Shown piece by piece: positions 48,281 to 57,018 of a stretch of 64,000 nt of DNA (position 1 is the stretch's first letter; every line of letters begins with the position of its first letter). Location of the stretch: NCBI GenBank assembly GCA_018826295.1, contig JAHJZX010000055.1:62001-126000 (forward strand), read 5' to 3'. A program made the translations under genes and the position numbers. This DNA is from Gammaproteobacteria bacterium (GTDB taxonomy: Bacteria > Pseudomonadota > Gammaproteobacteria > Enterobacterales > Alteromonadaceae). The notes under the pieces were generated by a model. It had not been told where the DNA came from. It saw nothing but the letters and a program-made list of their open reading frames with translations, and did not search any database.

Positions 48281-48856
48281 CTAGCTTATTAACGGCTTAA
48301 GCTGCAGATCAATTGCTTCACGCGCCCGGAAGATACGGCTTCTGACTGTACCTATAGGGCACCCCATCACATCCGCAATTTCTTCGTAGCTTAACCCTTC
48401 CAGTTCACGCAATGTTATCGCAGTGCGCAGCTCGTCGGGCAGTTTTTCAATGGTGCTAAACACCACATTACGGATTTCATCAGATAACAACAGTTTTTCT
48501 GGTGAATCCTGCTCTTTTAATGCATCACTGCCGTCGTAATATTCGGCATCTTCTGCGTCTACATCTGTTGCCGGTGGCTTACGGCCATTGGCAACAAGGT
48601 AATTTTTAGCACTGTTTACCGCAATACGGTAGAGCCAGGTATAAAACGCACTTTCACCGCGAAAACCGGGAATAGCGCGATAAGCTTTAATAAAGGCTTC
48701 CTGGGCTACATCTGCTACGTCTCCGTGGTTAGAGACGTAACGCGAAATTAAGTTCGCAATACGATGCTGATATTTTCGCACCAATACATTAAACGCCGCT
48801 TTGTCGCCTTGTTGTACACGCTGGACAATCTGCCAGTCCAATTCTTGCTCGCTCAT
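48281..48856 (-). CDS. rpoE: RNA polymerase sigma-E factor
   Basis: This 191-residue ECF sigma factor starts from MSEQELDWQIVQRVQQGDKAAF; a longer in-frame extension to 49006 lacks homology. Region 2 reads DVAQEAFIKAYRAIPGFRGESAFYTWLYRIAVN and region 4 reads GLSYEEIADVMGCPIGTVRSRIFRARE. It controls outer-membrane folding stress genes. It is divergent from nadB, as in E. coli, and has a sigma-E-like promoter upstream. Confidence 0.95.
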   Translation of the reverse strand: MSEQELDWQIVQRVQQGDKAAFNVLVRKYQHRIANLISRYVSNHGDVADVAQEAFIKAYRAIPGFRGESAFYTWLYRIAVNSAKNYLVANGRKPPATDVDAEDAEYYDGSDALKEQDSPEKLLLSDEIRNVVFSTIEKLPDELRTAITLRELEGLSYEEIADVMGCPIGTVRSRIFRAREAIDLQLKPLIS

Positions 48857-48917
48857 ATCTGAGCTTATCCCCTGTAATACTAATTCTGATCCGCACTGGC
48901 GCTGGTCTAGCGTCACC

Positions 48918-48946
48918 TTAGGACCGGCGATGACAGAAATAGTTCT
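48918..48946 (-). promoter_or_regulatory. Candidate sigma-E promoter of rpoE
   Basis: On the minus strand AGAACTA (from 48946) is followed after 16 bases by TCCTAA (48923-48918), close to the GAACTT/TCTAA sigma-E consensus. It would give rpoE the usual autoregulation, about 60 bases upstream of the start codon. Confidence 0.55.
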
Positions 48947-49004
48947 GCTAACGATGACAAAAAAGCTACAATAGCCCGACTTCAACTGATGGCAAGTGTA
49001 TCGC

Positions 49005-50609
49005 ATGATGCAAGCAAAAGAATATCTGTGTGATGTATTAATTGTTGGCAGCGGTGCCGCCGGCCTGTCGCTGGCACTGCAACTGGCTGAGCAGGCTCAG
49101 GTTATTGTACTGAGCAAAGGCCCATTGCGTGAAGGTTCGACCCTTTACGCCCAGGGCGGTATTGCTGCAGTGTTTGATGAAAATGACAGCATCGCCTCGC
49201 ATGTTGATGACACCCTGATTGCCGGTGCCGGCTTATGCGATAGCACTGCGGTACAATACACGGCCGGCCACGCCAAGGCTGCGATGGAATGGCTGATAGC
49301 CCAGGGTGTTCCGTTTGATCAGTACCGCGATGAAGACGGCAGCCTTAAATACCATTTAACCCGTGAGGGCGGCCACAGCCACAGACGCATTCTGCACGCC
49401 GCCGACGCTACCGGCCAGGCAGTACAAATTACCCTGGTGGCTCAGGTTAAAGCCCATCCAAATATTCGCTTACTGGAAAACTACAACGCCATAGATCTGA
49501 TTAACGGCCGCAAAATAGGCCGCGATCCCAAGCAGTGTTATGGTGCCTATGTCTGGAACAAAAGCGCCGCTAAAGTCGAGCTGGTGCGTTCTCGATTTAC
49601 CGCCCTGGCTACCGGCGGAGCCAGTAAAGTCTATCTGTACACCAGTAACCCCGATGTCGCCAGTGGTGATGGCATTGCGATGGCCTGGCGTGCCGGCTGC
49701 CGGGTCGCCAACATGGAGTTTAACCAGTTTCACCCTACCAGTCTGTACCATCCGGATGCGCCGAATTTTTTAATTACCGAAGCCATGCGTGGCGAAGGCG
49801 CCTATTTAAAGCGGCCGGACGGCAGCCGTTTTATGCCCGATTTTGATGAAAGAGCCGAATTAGCGCCGCGCGATATTGTCGCCCGCGCTATCGATTACGA
49901 AATGAAGCGTCTGGGCGCGAATTGCGTTTACCTGGATATCAGCCATCAGCCAAAAGATTTTATTATTGAGCACTTCCCAACTATTTATGCCAAATGCTTA
50001 AGTGTCGGTATCGACATTACCCGTCAGCCAATACCAGTGGTACCGGCAGCACACTATACCTGCGGCGGCGTCATGACCAACCTTAACGGCCAGACCGACA
50101 TCAGCAACCTGTATGCGGTGGGTGAAGTGGCATACACCGGCTTACACGGTGCTAACCGGATGGCCAGTAATTCATTGCTCGAATGCGTAGTCTTTGCCCG
50201 GGCAGCGGCGCAGCATATATTGAGCCAGCTCGATCGCAACAGTGAGTTGCCGGCGTTGCCGGTGTGGGATGACAGTCGCGTTAGCGACTCGGACGAGGAA
50301 GTGGTTATTACCCACAACTGGCATGAACTGCGGTTGTTTATGTGGGATTACGTCGGCATAGTGCGCACCAATAAGCGCCTGGAACGTGCGCTACACCGGG
50401 TAGAGCTGTTAAAGCGTGAAATTCATGATTACTACAGCCATTTTCGTATCAGCCATAACTTGCTGGAGCTGCGTAATCTGGTGCAGGTAGCGGAGTTGAT
50501 TATCCGCTGTGCCATGCAGCGCAAGGAAAGCCGCGGCCTGCATTATAATCTGGATTACCCGGCGTTGTTGCCTGATAGCGGCCCCAGCGTATTACAACCC
50601 CCGCAGTAA
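49005..50609 (+). CDS. nadB: L-aspartate oxidase
   Basis: This 534-residue flavoenzyme oxidises aspartate to iminoaspartate for NAD synthesis. It shows the FAD-binding [18 protein letters not shown] near the N-terminus, [24 protein letters not shown] and [17 protein letters not shown]. The first Met codon of the frame is at 48996; 49005 ([12 protein letters not shown]) is the likely start. It is divergent from rpoE with about 150 bases between starts. Confidence 0.96.
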   Translation: MMQAKEYLCDVLIVGSGAAGLSLALQLAEQAQVIVLSKGPLREGSTLYAQGGIAAVFDENDSIASHVDDTLIAGAGLCDSTAVQYTAGHAKAAMEWLIAQGVPFDQYRDEDGSLKYHLTREGGHSHRRILHAADATGQAVQITLVAQVKAHPNIRLLENYNAIDLINGRKIGRDPKQCYGAYVWNKSAAKVELVRSRFTALATGGASKVYLYTSNPDVASGDGIAMAWRAGCRVANMEFNQFHPTSLYHPDAPNFLITEAMRGEGAYLKRPDGSRFMPDFDERAELAPRDIVARAIDYEMKRLGANCVYLDISHQPKDFIIEHFPTIYAKCLSVGIDITRQPIPVVPAAHYTCGGVMTNLNGQTDISNLYAVGEVAYTGLHGANRMASNSLLECVVFARAAAQHILSQLDRNSELPALPVWDDSRVSDSDEEVVITHNWHELRLFMWDYVGIVRTNKRLERALHRVELLKREIHDYYSHFRISHNLLELRNLVQVAELIIRCAMQRKESRGLHYNLDYPALLPDSGPSVLQPPQ

Positions 50610-50617
50610 AGCCCGGG

Positions 50618-51037
50618 TTAACAGCCACCGGGCCAGTTGCATTGGTTAACTGCCCGCGCCAGTGCCCGGAACTCGCTGTCACTGCATTGATCGGCAAAGA
50701 CCCAAAGCTGCGCAGGATGCTGACTATTGTCCTGTCGCCAGCACAGTTTCAGCATATGCTGGCTTACCACACCGCCCTGGCACAACGTCGCACTACCCAG
50801 CGCCGGCACAAACCAATGCAGGCGGTCTTGCTGTAAAGTTAACTGTGCCGTAGCGTGACTGGCCTGAAACCTGGCGTACCAACTGCTGTAAAACCACAGG
50901 CACAATGCGGCCAACAGCAGCAATACCGGCCAGGGTGCCGGTGTTAATGCCATAATCAATACCGGCAACACTGCCAGCAGCAACAAACCGGCTTGATACC
51001 AGCGTGAAGGTTTAAGGCAAATGTTAAACGCGGACAC
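50618..51037 (-). CDS. ygfX: YgfX-family membrane protein
   Basis: This 139-residue protein has two closely spaced hydrophobic helices in its first half (about 15-55; GLLLLAVLPVLIMALTPAPW PVLLLLAALCLWFY). A soluble tail with CWRQDNSQHPAQLWVFADQCSDSEFRALARAV matches YgfX/CptA. It overlaps the sdhE gene by 14 bases. The pair was once proposed to be a toxin/antitoxin affecting cytoskeleton proteins, but SdhE is now known to act in flavinylation, so the YgfX role is unsettled. Confidence 0.85.
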   Translation of the reverse strand: MSAFNICLKPSRWYQAGLLLLAVLPVLIMALTPAPWPVLLLLAALCLWFYSSWYARFQASHATAQLTLQQDRLHWFVPALGSATLCQGGVVSQHMLKLCWRQDNSQHPAQLWVFADQCSDSEFRALARAVNQCNWPGGC

Positions 51038-51275
51038 GATCCAGGATCAACGTTACCAGTGCCTGCAAAGCTGCATCGTCAGATTTGGCGTGCCCCATAA
51101 ACCAGGCAAATAAGTCTGGATCATCACAAGCCAGCAGGCGTTCAAAATCACGCTTTTGCTGCAACGACAAGGCGTCATAGCCTTGCTCAACAAAAGGTGC
51201 CAATAATACATCCAGCTCCAGCATGCCGCGCCGGCATGCCCAGCGTAGTCTTGGTTTAATCATTAACTCTGTCAT
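51024..51275 (-). CDS. sdhE: FAD assembly factor SdhE
   Basis: This 83-residue SdhE helps attach FAD covalently to the succinate dehydrogenase flavoprotein. The key RGMLELD motif (about 16-22) is present, as is the C-terminal DPDLFAWFMGH. It is coupled to ygfX. Divergent ygfZ lies about 145 bases away, the same neighbourhood as in E. coli. Confidence 0.92.
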   Translation of the reverse strand: MTELMIKPRLRWACRRGMLELDVLLAPFVEQGYDALSLQQKRDFERLLACDDPDLFAWFMGHAKSDDAALQALVTLILDRVRV

Positions 51276-51419
51276 AGTCTTCCTTCAAAGTGACTGCTGT
51301 GTGCACCATGGCTATATCGGCGCGAATTCTAACAAAAATCTGCCTGCGGGGTTGAGCTTTTGCTGCTTTCCCCCAATGATAGTGCTATTGATCTTCAGCG
51401 CGATACAGATATTACCACT

Positions 51420-52400
51420 ATGCATACATCCTGGTTAACTGCCGAACATTACGCTGCGCTGTCCAGCCAGCCCAGCGGCGCCTTTATTTCACCTTTGCCG
51501 GCGTTTGATTGTCTGACCCTTGCCGGTGTTGACAATCGCAAGTACCTGCAAGGGCAAACCACCTGTGACGTTAACAGTTTAACCGAGGATAACTTTTTAC
51601 ACGGTGCCCATTGTGATGCCAAAGGAAAAATGTGGTCGCAGTTTTATCTGTTGGCTGACGCTGACAAGCTGATCGCTATCGCCTTTCGTGATGAGATGGC
51701 GGCATCCTACGCCCAGTGGAAAAAATTTGGTGTATTCTCCAAAGTAAGCTTCGAGCCTGGTCAGGCACATTTTGCCGTATTTGGTATTGGTGGCCCCAAC
51801 GTCAGCCCTTTGTTGCAGCAACTCGGTTTTACCATCGACAGCACTACTATCCGTGCCGGCCAGCTATACCGGCACGGCAGTTATGCCTTGCTGGCGCTAA
51901 GCGCCGGGCATTTGTTGTTGTTAACCAGTCTGGACGACGCTAAGGCACTGATGCAGCAGCCATTACCCTTTGCAGCACCTACCGTCTGGCTGGCGCAGCA
52001 TATTCAGCAAGGTTTTAGCTATCTCGAACAGGCTTTAATTGGCGAGCTGGTGCCACAGATGCTTAACTTACAGGCACTCGATGCTATCAGCTTTACTAAA
52101 GGCTGTTATATCGGCCAGGAAACGGTAGCCCGGTTAAAGTACCGTGGCGGCAATAAAAGAGCCGCTTATATTCTTAGTGCGCAAACCGATGAATCGCCCG
52201 TTGCCGGCAGCGCCATTGAAATACAACTAGGTGAAAACTGGCGCCGCACCGGCCAGGTCGTTAATGCTGCAAATATCAACAACCAACTGTGGTTAATAGC
52301 AGTGTTACCCAACGACACAACAGCGGCAGACACGTTACGGCTTAGCAGCGACAGTGCCCCGCTACTGCGCATTGAACCGTTACCCTATTCGTTAAATTAA
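51420..52400 (+). CDS. ygfZ: tRNA-modifying/Fe-S cluster protein YgfZ
   Basis: This 326-residue folate-binding aminomethyltransferase-like protein supports assembly and repair of some Fe-S enzymes. The diagnostic KGCYIGQE motif lies near residue 225, with the Cys needed for function. The LQGQTTCDV segment is near residue 45. An upstream Met at 51360 would add 20 residues without conserved sequence, so 51420 is preferred, although its ribosome binding site is weak. Confidence 0.9.
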   Translation: MHTSWLTAEHYAALSSQPSGAFISPLPAFDCLTLAGVDNRKYLQGQTTCDVNSLTEDNFLHGAHCDAKGKMWSQFYLLADADKLIAIAFRDEMAASYAQWKKFGVFSKVSFEPGQAHFAVFGIGGPNVSPLLQQLGFTIDSTTIRAGQLYRHGSYALLALSAGHLLLLTSLDDAKALMQQPLPFAAPTVWLAQHIQQGFSYLEQALIGELVPQMLNLQALDAISFTKGCYIGQETVARLKYRGGNKRAAYILSAQTDESPVAGSAIEIQLGENWRRTGQVVNAANINNQLWLIAVLPNDTTAADTLRLSSDSAPLLRIEPLPYSLN

Positions 52401-52410
52401 AGAGGTTTTC

Positions 52411-52896
52411 ATGACCATTTCTCAGGACAAAGTTGTCGCCATGCACTACACCGTAGCCGATACCAAAGGCAACGAATTGGATACATCGGCAGGCGGCGAG
52501 CCTTTAGTCTTTTTATTTGGCCACGGCGCACTGATCCCGGGCTTAGAGCAGGCTCTGGCCGGCAAATCAGCCGGAGATAAATTTACCGCCAGCATCGCTG
52601 CGGCGGATGCCTATGGCGAGCGCCATGATGCGCTGACGCAGGCCGTACCCAAGTCAATGTTTGACGGTATGGACGTTGCGGTTGGCATGCGTTTTCGCGC
52701 CGCCGGGCCAGATGGCCACGAACAATCTGTAATAGTACTGGACGTTACCGACGATGAAGTCGTAGTCGACGGCAACCATCCACTGGCCGGTATCGATTTA
52801 AGCTTTAGCGTAGAAGTAGTACTGGTACGCGACGCCACTGAAGAAGAACTGGCGCACGGCCATGTCCATGGCATTGATGGCCACGCCGGTCACTAA
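52411..52896 (+). CDS. FKBP-type peptidyl-prolyl isomerase, SlyD-like
   Basis: This 161-residue chaperone-isomerase has an FKBP domain (VVAMHYTVADTKGNELDTS…LFGHGALIPGLEQALAGKSAGDKF) split by an insert-in-flap domain (about 70-130). A short His-rich tail (HGHVHGIDGHAGH) can bind Ni or Zn, as in SlyD. AGAGG lies before the ATG. It follows ygfZ by 10 bases. SlyD versus FkpB is judged from the His tail and the insert. Confidence 0.9.
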   Translation: MTISQDKVVAMHYTVADTKGNELDTSAGGEPLVFLFGHGALIPGLEQALAGKSAGDKFTASIAAADAYGERHDALTQAVPKSMFDGMDVAVGMRFRAAGPDGHEQSVIVLDVTDDEVVVDGNHPLAGIDLSFSVEVVLVRDATEEELAHGHVHGIDGHAGH

Positions 52897-52905
52897 GTTA
52901 GCCGT

Positions 52906-52929
52906 TGCACCACCTGCAAAGGTGGTGCA
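52906..52929 (+). terminator. Perfect hairpin between slyD-like and DUF2804 genes
   Basis: TGCACCACCT (52906-52915) and AGGTGGTGCA (52920-52929) form a 10-bp stem with a GCAA loop. There is no T-run, so it may attenuate rather than stop transcription, or stabilise the slyD end. It lies 10 bases before the next start codon. Confidence 0.5.
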
Positions 52930-52938
52930 GACAATAAC

Positions 52939-53949
52939 ATGACCACACTTACAGCCACAGCGCTGATCGACAGCGACGGCCAACCGCAGTTTGGCCATTT
53001 TGCCAGCCCGGTTACCGATTTAATGTTACAACGGTTTGACTACCGTACCGTAATGGACAAGCCGGCCTCAGGTTTGGCACGCTATTTTCACTTTAAGCAG
53101 TTTCAGTTTGTCAGCCTATGCCATGCCGACTGGCAAATTGGCGTCGCCATAGCCGACATTCGCTACGCGGCCAACAGCTTCTGCTACTTTTATCACCGCA
53201 ACAGCCAGCATCTGGATGAAGTGAGCCAGCTTAAACCCTTAAGTATTGGGGTAAGCATGAGTGCGTCGCCTGTCAGCGGCACAGCGCTGTTTAATGGCAG
53301 GCAGCATATTCAGCTGACGCCACAGGGCTTAAACTGGCAGCTAAAACTCAGCGGCAGCTTGCTGCAAGGCGATATCAACCTGACAGCCGCACCCGGCAGC
53401 ATGCCACTGGCACTCTGTACTCCCACCGGCTACAACGGCTGGACCTACACACAAAAGCATAATGCACTGGATGTCAGTGGCCAGTTACAGTATCGCAACC
53501 AAGCGCTGGATTTAACCACCGCTCTGGCAGGTTATGATTTTTCTGCCGGCTATATGCGCCGCGAAACCAGTTGGCGCTGGGGCAGTATCAGTGCACTGTT
53601 GCCACAAGGCCGTTTTGGCTTAAATCTGGCCTCTGGTGTCAACGAAACCGGCGATAATGAAAACTGTCTGTGGCTCAATGGCAGCCGGCAATTGTTACCT
53701 GCTGTCAGGATCAAGCTTAACCGGCAGCAACCAGAGCAACCCTGGCATTATTGCAGTCACGATGCTGCTGTCGACTTGTACTTCAGCCCGCAACAATGCC
53801 GGCGTGAACGGTTAAACTTTGGCTTTTTGGCTAGTAATTTCCGCCAGTACTGCGGCACTTTCACCGGCAGTATCAGGCTGCAAAACGGTGAAAAACTGCA
53901 GTTAGATCAAGTACCCGGCCTGGCTGAAGACCATTTTGCCCGCTGGTAA
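52939..53949 (+). CDS. DUF2804 protein
   Basis: This 336-residue soluble-looking protein matches DUF2804: FGHFASPVTDLMLQRFDYRT near the N-terminus, WQIGVAIADIRYAANSF, and late WGSISALLPQGRFGLNLASGVNETGDNENCLW. The fold is mostly beta. Members are uncharacterised, and some are compared with lipid-binding or hydrolase-like barrels. The only nearby partners are the slyD-like gene and an M23/bactofilin pair. Confidence 0.75.
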   Translation: MTTLTATALIDSDGQPQFGHFASPVTDLMLQRFDYRTVMDKPASGLARYFHFKQFQFVSLCHADWQIGVAIADIRYAANSFCYFYHRNSQHLDEVSQLKPLSIGVSMSASPVSGTALFNGRQHIQLTPQGLNWQLKLSGSLLQGDINLTAAPGSMPLALCTPTGYNGWTYTQKHNALDVSGQLQYRNQALDLTTALAGYDFSAGYMRRETSWRWGSISALLPQGRFGLNLASGVNETGDNENCLWLNGSRQLLPAVRIKLNRQQPEQPWHYCSHDAAVDLYFSPQQCRRERLNFGFLASNFRQYCGTFTGSIRLQNGEKLQLDQVPGLAEDHFARW

Positions 53950-53976
53950 CAGCCTGTTAGCACTGGCAGTAATTTC

Positions 53977-54005
53977 TTGACAGCAGCGGCAAAGCCACAT
54001 ATTTT
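53977..54005 (+). promoter_or_regulatory. Promoter of the M23 peptidase-bactofilin operon
   Basis: TTGACA (53977-53982), exactly 17 bases, then TATTTT (54000-54005). This is a good sigma-70 promoter 46 bases before the peptidase ATG. Confidence 0.65.
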
Positions 54006-54051
54006 TAGCCTCTTGTGCAATCGACTACCATTGAATTAATTACAGGCCCGA

Positions 54052-55002
54052 ATGAAAGATCGCATTATCATCTCCGTGTCGACTATCAATGGTACACGCC
54101 ATTTCAATATCAGTAAGCTGTTCAAACGTAACGCTATTATTGCCTTGTGGCTACTGCTGTTTGGCTTAGTGATCACCGCCGGTGTCATTGATTATCTGCT
54201 ACGCAGCGTAGAAAAAAGTCAGTTGCAACGACAGCATTTGTCGCAACAAGCCACAACACTTCGGCAAGAAATTTCGCTGCTACAAAGCAGTAAATCTGAA
54301 CTGGAACAAGAACTTAACTTTAAACAAGATGAAATGCTGCGGGTAGTAAACCGTGTCGGTGAAATTGAACTGGCGTTGGGGTTAGAGCAGCAATACCCGC
54401 AGGATCTGGAAAACCGCCTCGATACTGCTTCTGTAAACTCAGTCGCCCGCCAGACCATGTTACAACTGGTGCCTAATGGCTCACCGCTTGAATTCAGCCG
54501 TCGCTCGTCACGCTTTGGCTTACGCAGCCACCCTATAGTTGGCAAGCAGCAGCACCATAAAGGTGTCGATTTATCGGCCAATCGCGGCACCCCCATTTAT
54601 GCCCCGGCAGATGGTGTGGTAGAAGTGGTACGGCCCAACAAACAAGGCTATGGCAACTTACTGAAAATACGCCATGCCTTTGGTTTTTCTACCTTATATG
54701 CTCACCTGGACGAATTTAAAGTTAAATCCGGCCATTTTGTTTATAAAGGCGAGTTGATTGCCACATCGGGTAATACCGGGCTCTCTACCGCACCACATCT
54801 ACATTATGAAGTACATTTCCTTGATCGGGCGCTGAACCCACAGAACTTTATGGACTGGGATGCCAGTAACTTCGATCTGGTATTTGAAAAGGAAAGGAGC
54901 ATTAAATGGGACTCTTTGGTAAGCATGCTGGAAACGAAGGCAAGCACTCAGTTACTACTGTCATCGCACAAGGATGTACAGTTAACGGCCACGTCAGACT
55001 AA
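54052..55002 (+). CDS. M23 murein endopeptidase with coiled coil
   Basis: This 316-residue inner-membrane protein has an N-terminal helix (about 30-50), a coiled coil (about 55-105) and an M23 LytM domain. The zinc ligands are present: His in QQHHKGVDL and the downstream YAHL/HLHYEVHF motifs. It therefore should cut peptide crosslinks, unlike NlpD. Its last 97 bases overlap the bactofilin gene in another frame. Bactofilin-linked M23 enzymes shape cells in other bacteria, so a local wall-remodelling role is likely. Confidence 0.9.
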   Translation: MKDRIIISVSTINGTRHFNISKLFKRNAIIALWLLLFGLVITAGVIDYLLRSVEKSQLQRQHLSQQATTLRQEISLLQSSKSELEQELNFKQDEMLRVVNRVGEIELALGLEQQYPQDLENRLDTASVNSVARQTMLQLVPNGSPLEFSRRSSRFGLRSHPIVGKQQHHKGVDLSANRGTPIYAPADGVVEVVRPNKQGYGNLLKIRHAFGFSTLYAHLDEFKVKSGHFVYKGELIATSGNTGLSTAPHLHYEVHFLDRALNPQNFMDWDASNFDLVFEKERSIKWDSLVSMLETKASTQLLLSSHKDVQLTATSD

Positions 55003-55337
55003 GCGGCGACATCCAGGTCGATGGCTATGTCGAGGGCAAGATTGCCTGCGATCGCACGCTCGTCATCAGTGCTTCCGGACGCATCAAAGGCGAAGTCACT
55101 GCCGATAAAATAATCATTAATGGCTTATATGACGGCGAATGTTATGCCAACAGTGTCGAGATCCTGCCGCAAGGCAAAGCGCACGGCACCATTCACTGTG
55201 ATGATTTAAGTATTGAACGTGGTGGTAGTTTCCTCGGTAAAACCCTGCCCACCAGCAATGAAGATGTTGTGAGCCTGCCGAAGAACGAACAGAAAAAAAA
55301 CGCCCAGTTACCGGATAACGCCGCAGATAAAGGCTAA
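54906..55337 (+). CDS. Bactofilin
   Basis: This 143-residue polymer-forming protein (bactofilin/CcmA family) shows the repeated beta-helix rungs GCTVNGHVRLSGDIQVDGYVEGKI, ASGRIKGEVTADKIIINGLYDGE and GKAHGTIHCDDLSIERGGSF. The N-terminal and C-terminal tails are short and polar. AAAGGAG lies 6 bases before the ATG, which is inside the upstream peptidase gene. It likely scaffolds the M23 enzyme at a site of curvature or division (inference). Confidence 0.93.
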   Translation: MGLFGKHAGNEGKHSVTTVIAQGCTVNGHVRLSGDIQVDGYVEGKIACDRTLVISASGRIKGEVTADKIIINGLYDGECYANSVEILPQGKAHGTIHCDDLSIERGGSFLGKTLPTSNEDVVSLPKNEQKKNAQLPDNAADKG

Positions 55338-55431
55338 TATCGCCGGCTTTATGCCGTTAGCCGCAAAGACTGGTGTTTTAGCCTGGGTAGCGCTAGTTTA
55401 GAAGCTACTGTGTTACCAGGGCTAATCACTA

Positions 55432-56745
55432 ATGAAAAAAACGCTCATTGCTATCGTATTAAGTTGCAGTTTTTCCGCCACTGCTGCCGATCTGGCCAGC
55501 AGCATTAAACAAGACTACCAGCAACATCTTGGCGCGCTGTTTAAGCACTTTCACCAACACCCTGAACTGTCGCATATGGAAACCCAAACCGCTAAACGGC
55601 TGGCTGCAGAGCTGCGTGCCGCCGGTTTTGAGGTCACCGAAGGCGTAGGTAAAACCGGCGTGGTAGCCATGTTGAAAAACGGCCCCGGCCCGCTGGTGAT
55701 GATGCGCGCTGATATGGACGGCCTGCCGGTTGAGGAAAAATCCGGCCTGCCCTATGCGTCCAAAGCCAGACAAACCGACTGGGACGGTAACGATGTGGCG
55801 GTCATGCATGCCTGTGGTCATGATGTGCACATTACCAGCCTGGTCGGTACTGCCCGGCGCATGGCCGCGATGAAAGATAAATGGTCCGGCACGCTGATGC
55901 TGGTGGGCCAGCCGGCTGAAGAGCGTGTCGGTGGTGCTAAAGGCATGATGGAAGATAATATATGGGGCCGCTTTGGTCAGCCCGATTATGCGCTGGCGTT
56001 TCACGTCTCTTCAGAAATTGAAGCCGGCAAAATTGTCGCAGTTGAAGGCTCGCCCTACTCTGGCGTAGATAGCGTCGATATTATCGTGCACGGTGTTGGT
56101 GCCCACGGCGCCAGCCCGCACCGGGGTAAAGATCCAATCGTGCTGGGCGCACAAATTGTTATGGCGCTGCAAACCATTGTCAGCCGCGAAATTGCACCAA
56201 AAGAGCCGGCACTGATCACCGTTGGCGCCTTTCACAGTGGCACCAAGCACAATATTATTTCCGACAAAGCGCATTTGCAGCTAACCGTGCGTAACGACAG
56301 CTGGGAAACCCGTGAGTACCTGATAGCAGCAATAAAACGGGTGGCCGAAAATTTAGGCCGCGCTGCGGGCCTGCCGGAAGATAAACTGCCGGAAGTACGT
56401 ATTAGCGATGAACCCACGCCACCAACCGTTAACGATATTCCGCTAACGCAACGGCTGAAAAAAGCCTGGGCAGCGCAAATGGGCCAACCGGTATTTGATG
56501 CCAGCTACAAACGTTTAGGTATGGGCGCAGAAGACTTCCCGTTTTTTACCACTGAGCCCTATATCCCCAGCACCTATTTTGCGGTGGGCGGCACCCCGGC
56601 AGCAGATTTTGCCGCCGAAAAAGCCGGCGGCCCGGCCGTACCCAGCCACCACAGCCCGCTGTTTAAAATCAGCCCGGAACCTGCGGTAACTAAAGGCGTG
56701 GAAGCGACCGTAATTGCCCTGCTGGATTTAATGCCGAAGGCGTAA
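55432..56745 (+). CDS. Exported M20 family amidohydrolase
   Basis: This 437-residue enzyme has a signal peptide (about 1-19, ending ATAAD) and an M20D hydrolase fold. The metal region HACGHDVH is at 127-134 (C128, H130), Glu lies in GQPAEERVGG, and the late PSHHSPLF carries a final ligand. A lid domain (about 190-310) contains GAHGASPHRGKDP. It likely trims N-acyl amino acids or peptides in the periplasm. The ATG follows the bactofilin gene by 94 bases; no operon link is clear. Confidence 0.9.
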   Translation: MKKTLIAIVLSCSFSATAADLASSIKQDYQQHLGALFKHFHQHPELSHMETQTAKRLAAELRAAGFEVTEGVGKTGVVAMLKNGPGPLVMMRADMDGLPVEEKSGLPYASKARQTDWDGNDVAVMHACGHDVHITSLVGTARRMAAMKDKWSGTLMLVGQPAEERVGGAKGMMEDNIWGRFGQPDYALAFHVSSEIEAGKIVAVEGSPYSGVDSVDIIVHGVGAHGASPHRGKDPIVLGAQIVMALQTIVSREIAPKEPALITVGAFHSGTKHNIISDKAHLQLTVRNDSWETREYLIAAIKRVAENLGRAAGLPEDKLPEVRISDEPTPPTVNDIPLTQRLKKAWAAQMGQPVFDASYKRLGMGAEDFPFFTTEPYIPSTYFAVGGTPAADFAAEKAGGPAVPSHHSPLFKISPEPAVTKGVEATVIALLDLMPKA

Positions 56746-56781
56746 TCAGGTTTAGTAGCATTGCGAAACCGGTTTACCAAC

Positions 56782-56845
56782 GCTAACACGCCGTGAACCC
56801 ATCCCTGGGGGCTCGATTCGGCCATCCTGGCCTGCAACGGTTAGC
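56782..56845. repeat. Structured intergenic element with 6-bp inverted ends
   Basis: GCTAAC (56782-56787) and GTTAGC (56840-56845) bracket two small hairpins, around CCATCCCTGG and GGCCATCCTGGCC. The 64-base span and GTTAGC ends recall an attC site, but there is no cassette gene, and it may instead be a dispersed intergenic repeat. Only one copy was seen in the window. Confidence 0.4.
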
Positions 56846-56901
56846 TTATGGTAATCCGGTTCCGCCGATATAATCAGGCTGACCATCCAAATAAGCAGAA
56901 A

Positions 56902-56940
56902 GCACCTGTCACTGCTGATTTTTTCAGCAGCGACAGGTGC
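56902..56940. other. Long hairpin in the dbpA leader
   Basis: GCACCTGTCACTGCTGA (56902-56918) pairs with the 17 bases at 56924-56940 with one mismatch, around TTTTT. Outer copies GCAGAAAGC (56895-56903) and GCTTTCTGC (56950-56958) also pair. A stem this long 80 bases before the dbpA start is probably a functional RNA structure or a terminator of upstream transcription. No T-run follows on the plus strand. Confidence 0.6.
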
Positions 56941-57018
56941 ATTTGCATTGCTTTCTGCTACAATGCCGCCCCTTTTGCAGGCGATAGCCCGCAGTATTTA
57001 ATTTTGCGGAGCAATAGC

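Noticed and set aside
55459..56004. A 181-residue reading frame opposite the M20 amidohydrolase gene
   Set aside because: It lies fully antisense inside a well-supported gene, has no homology I can recognise and is biased in composition like a shadow frame.
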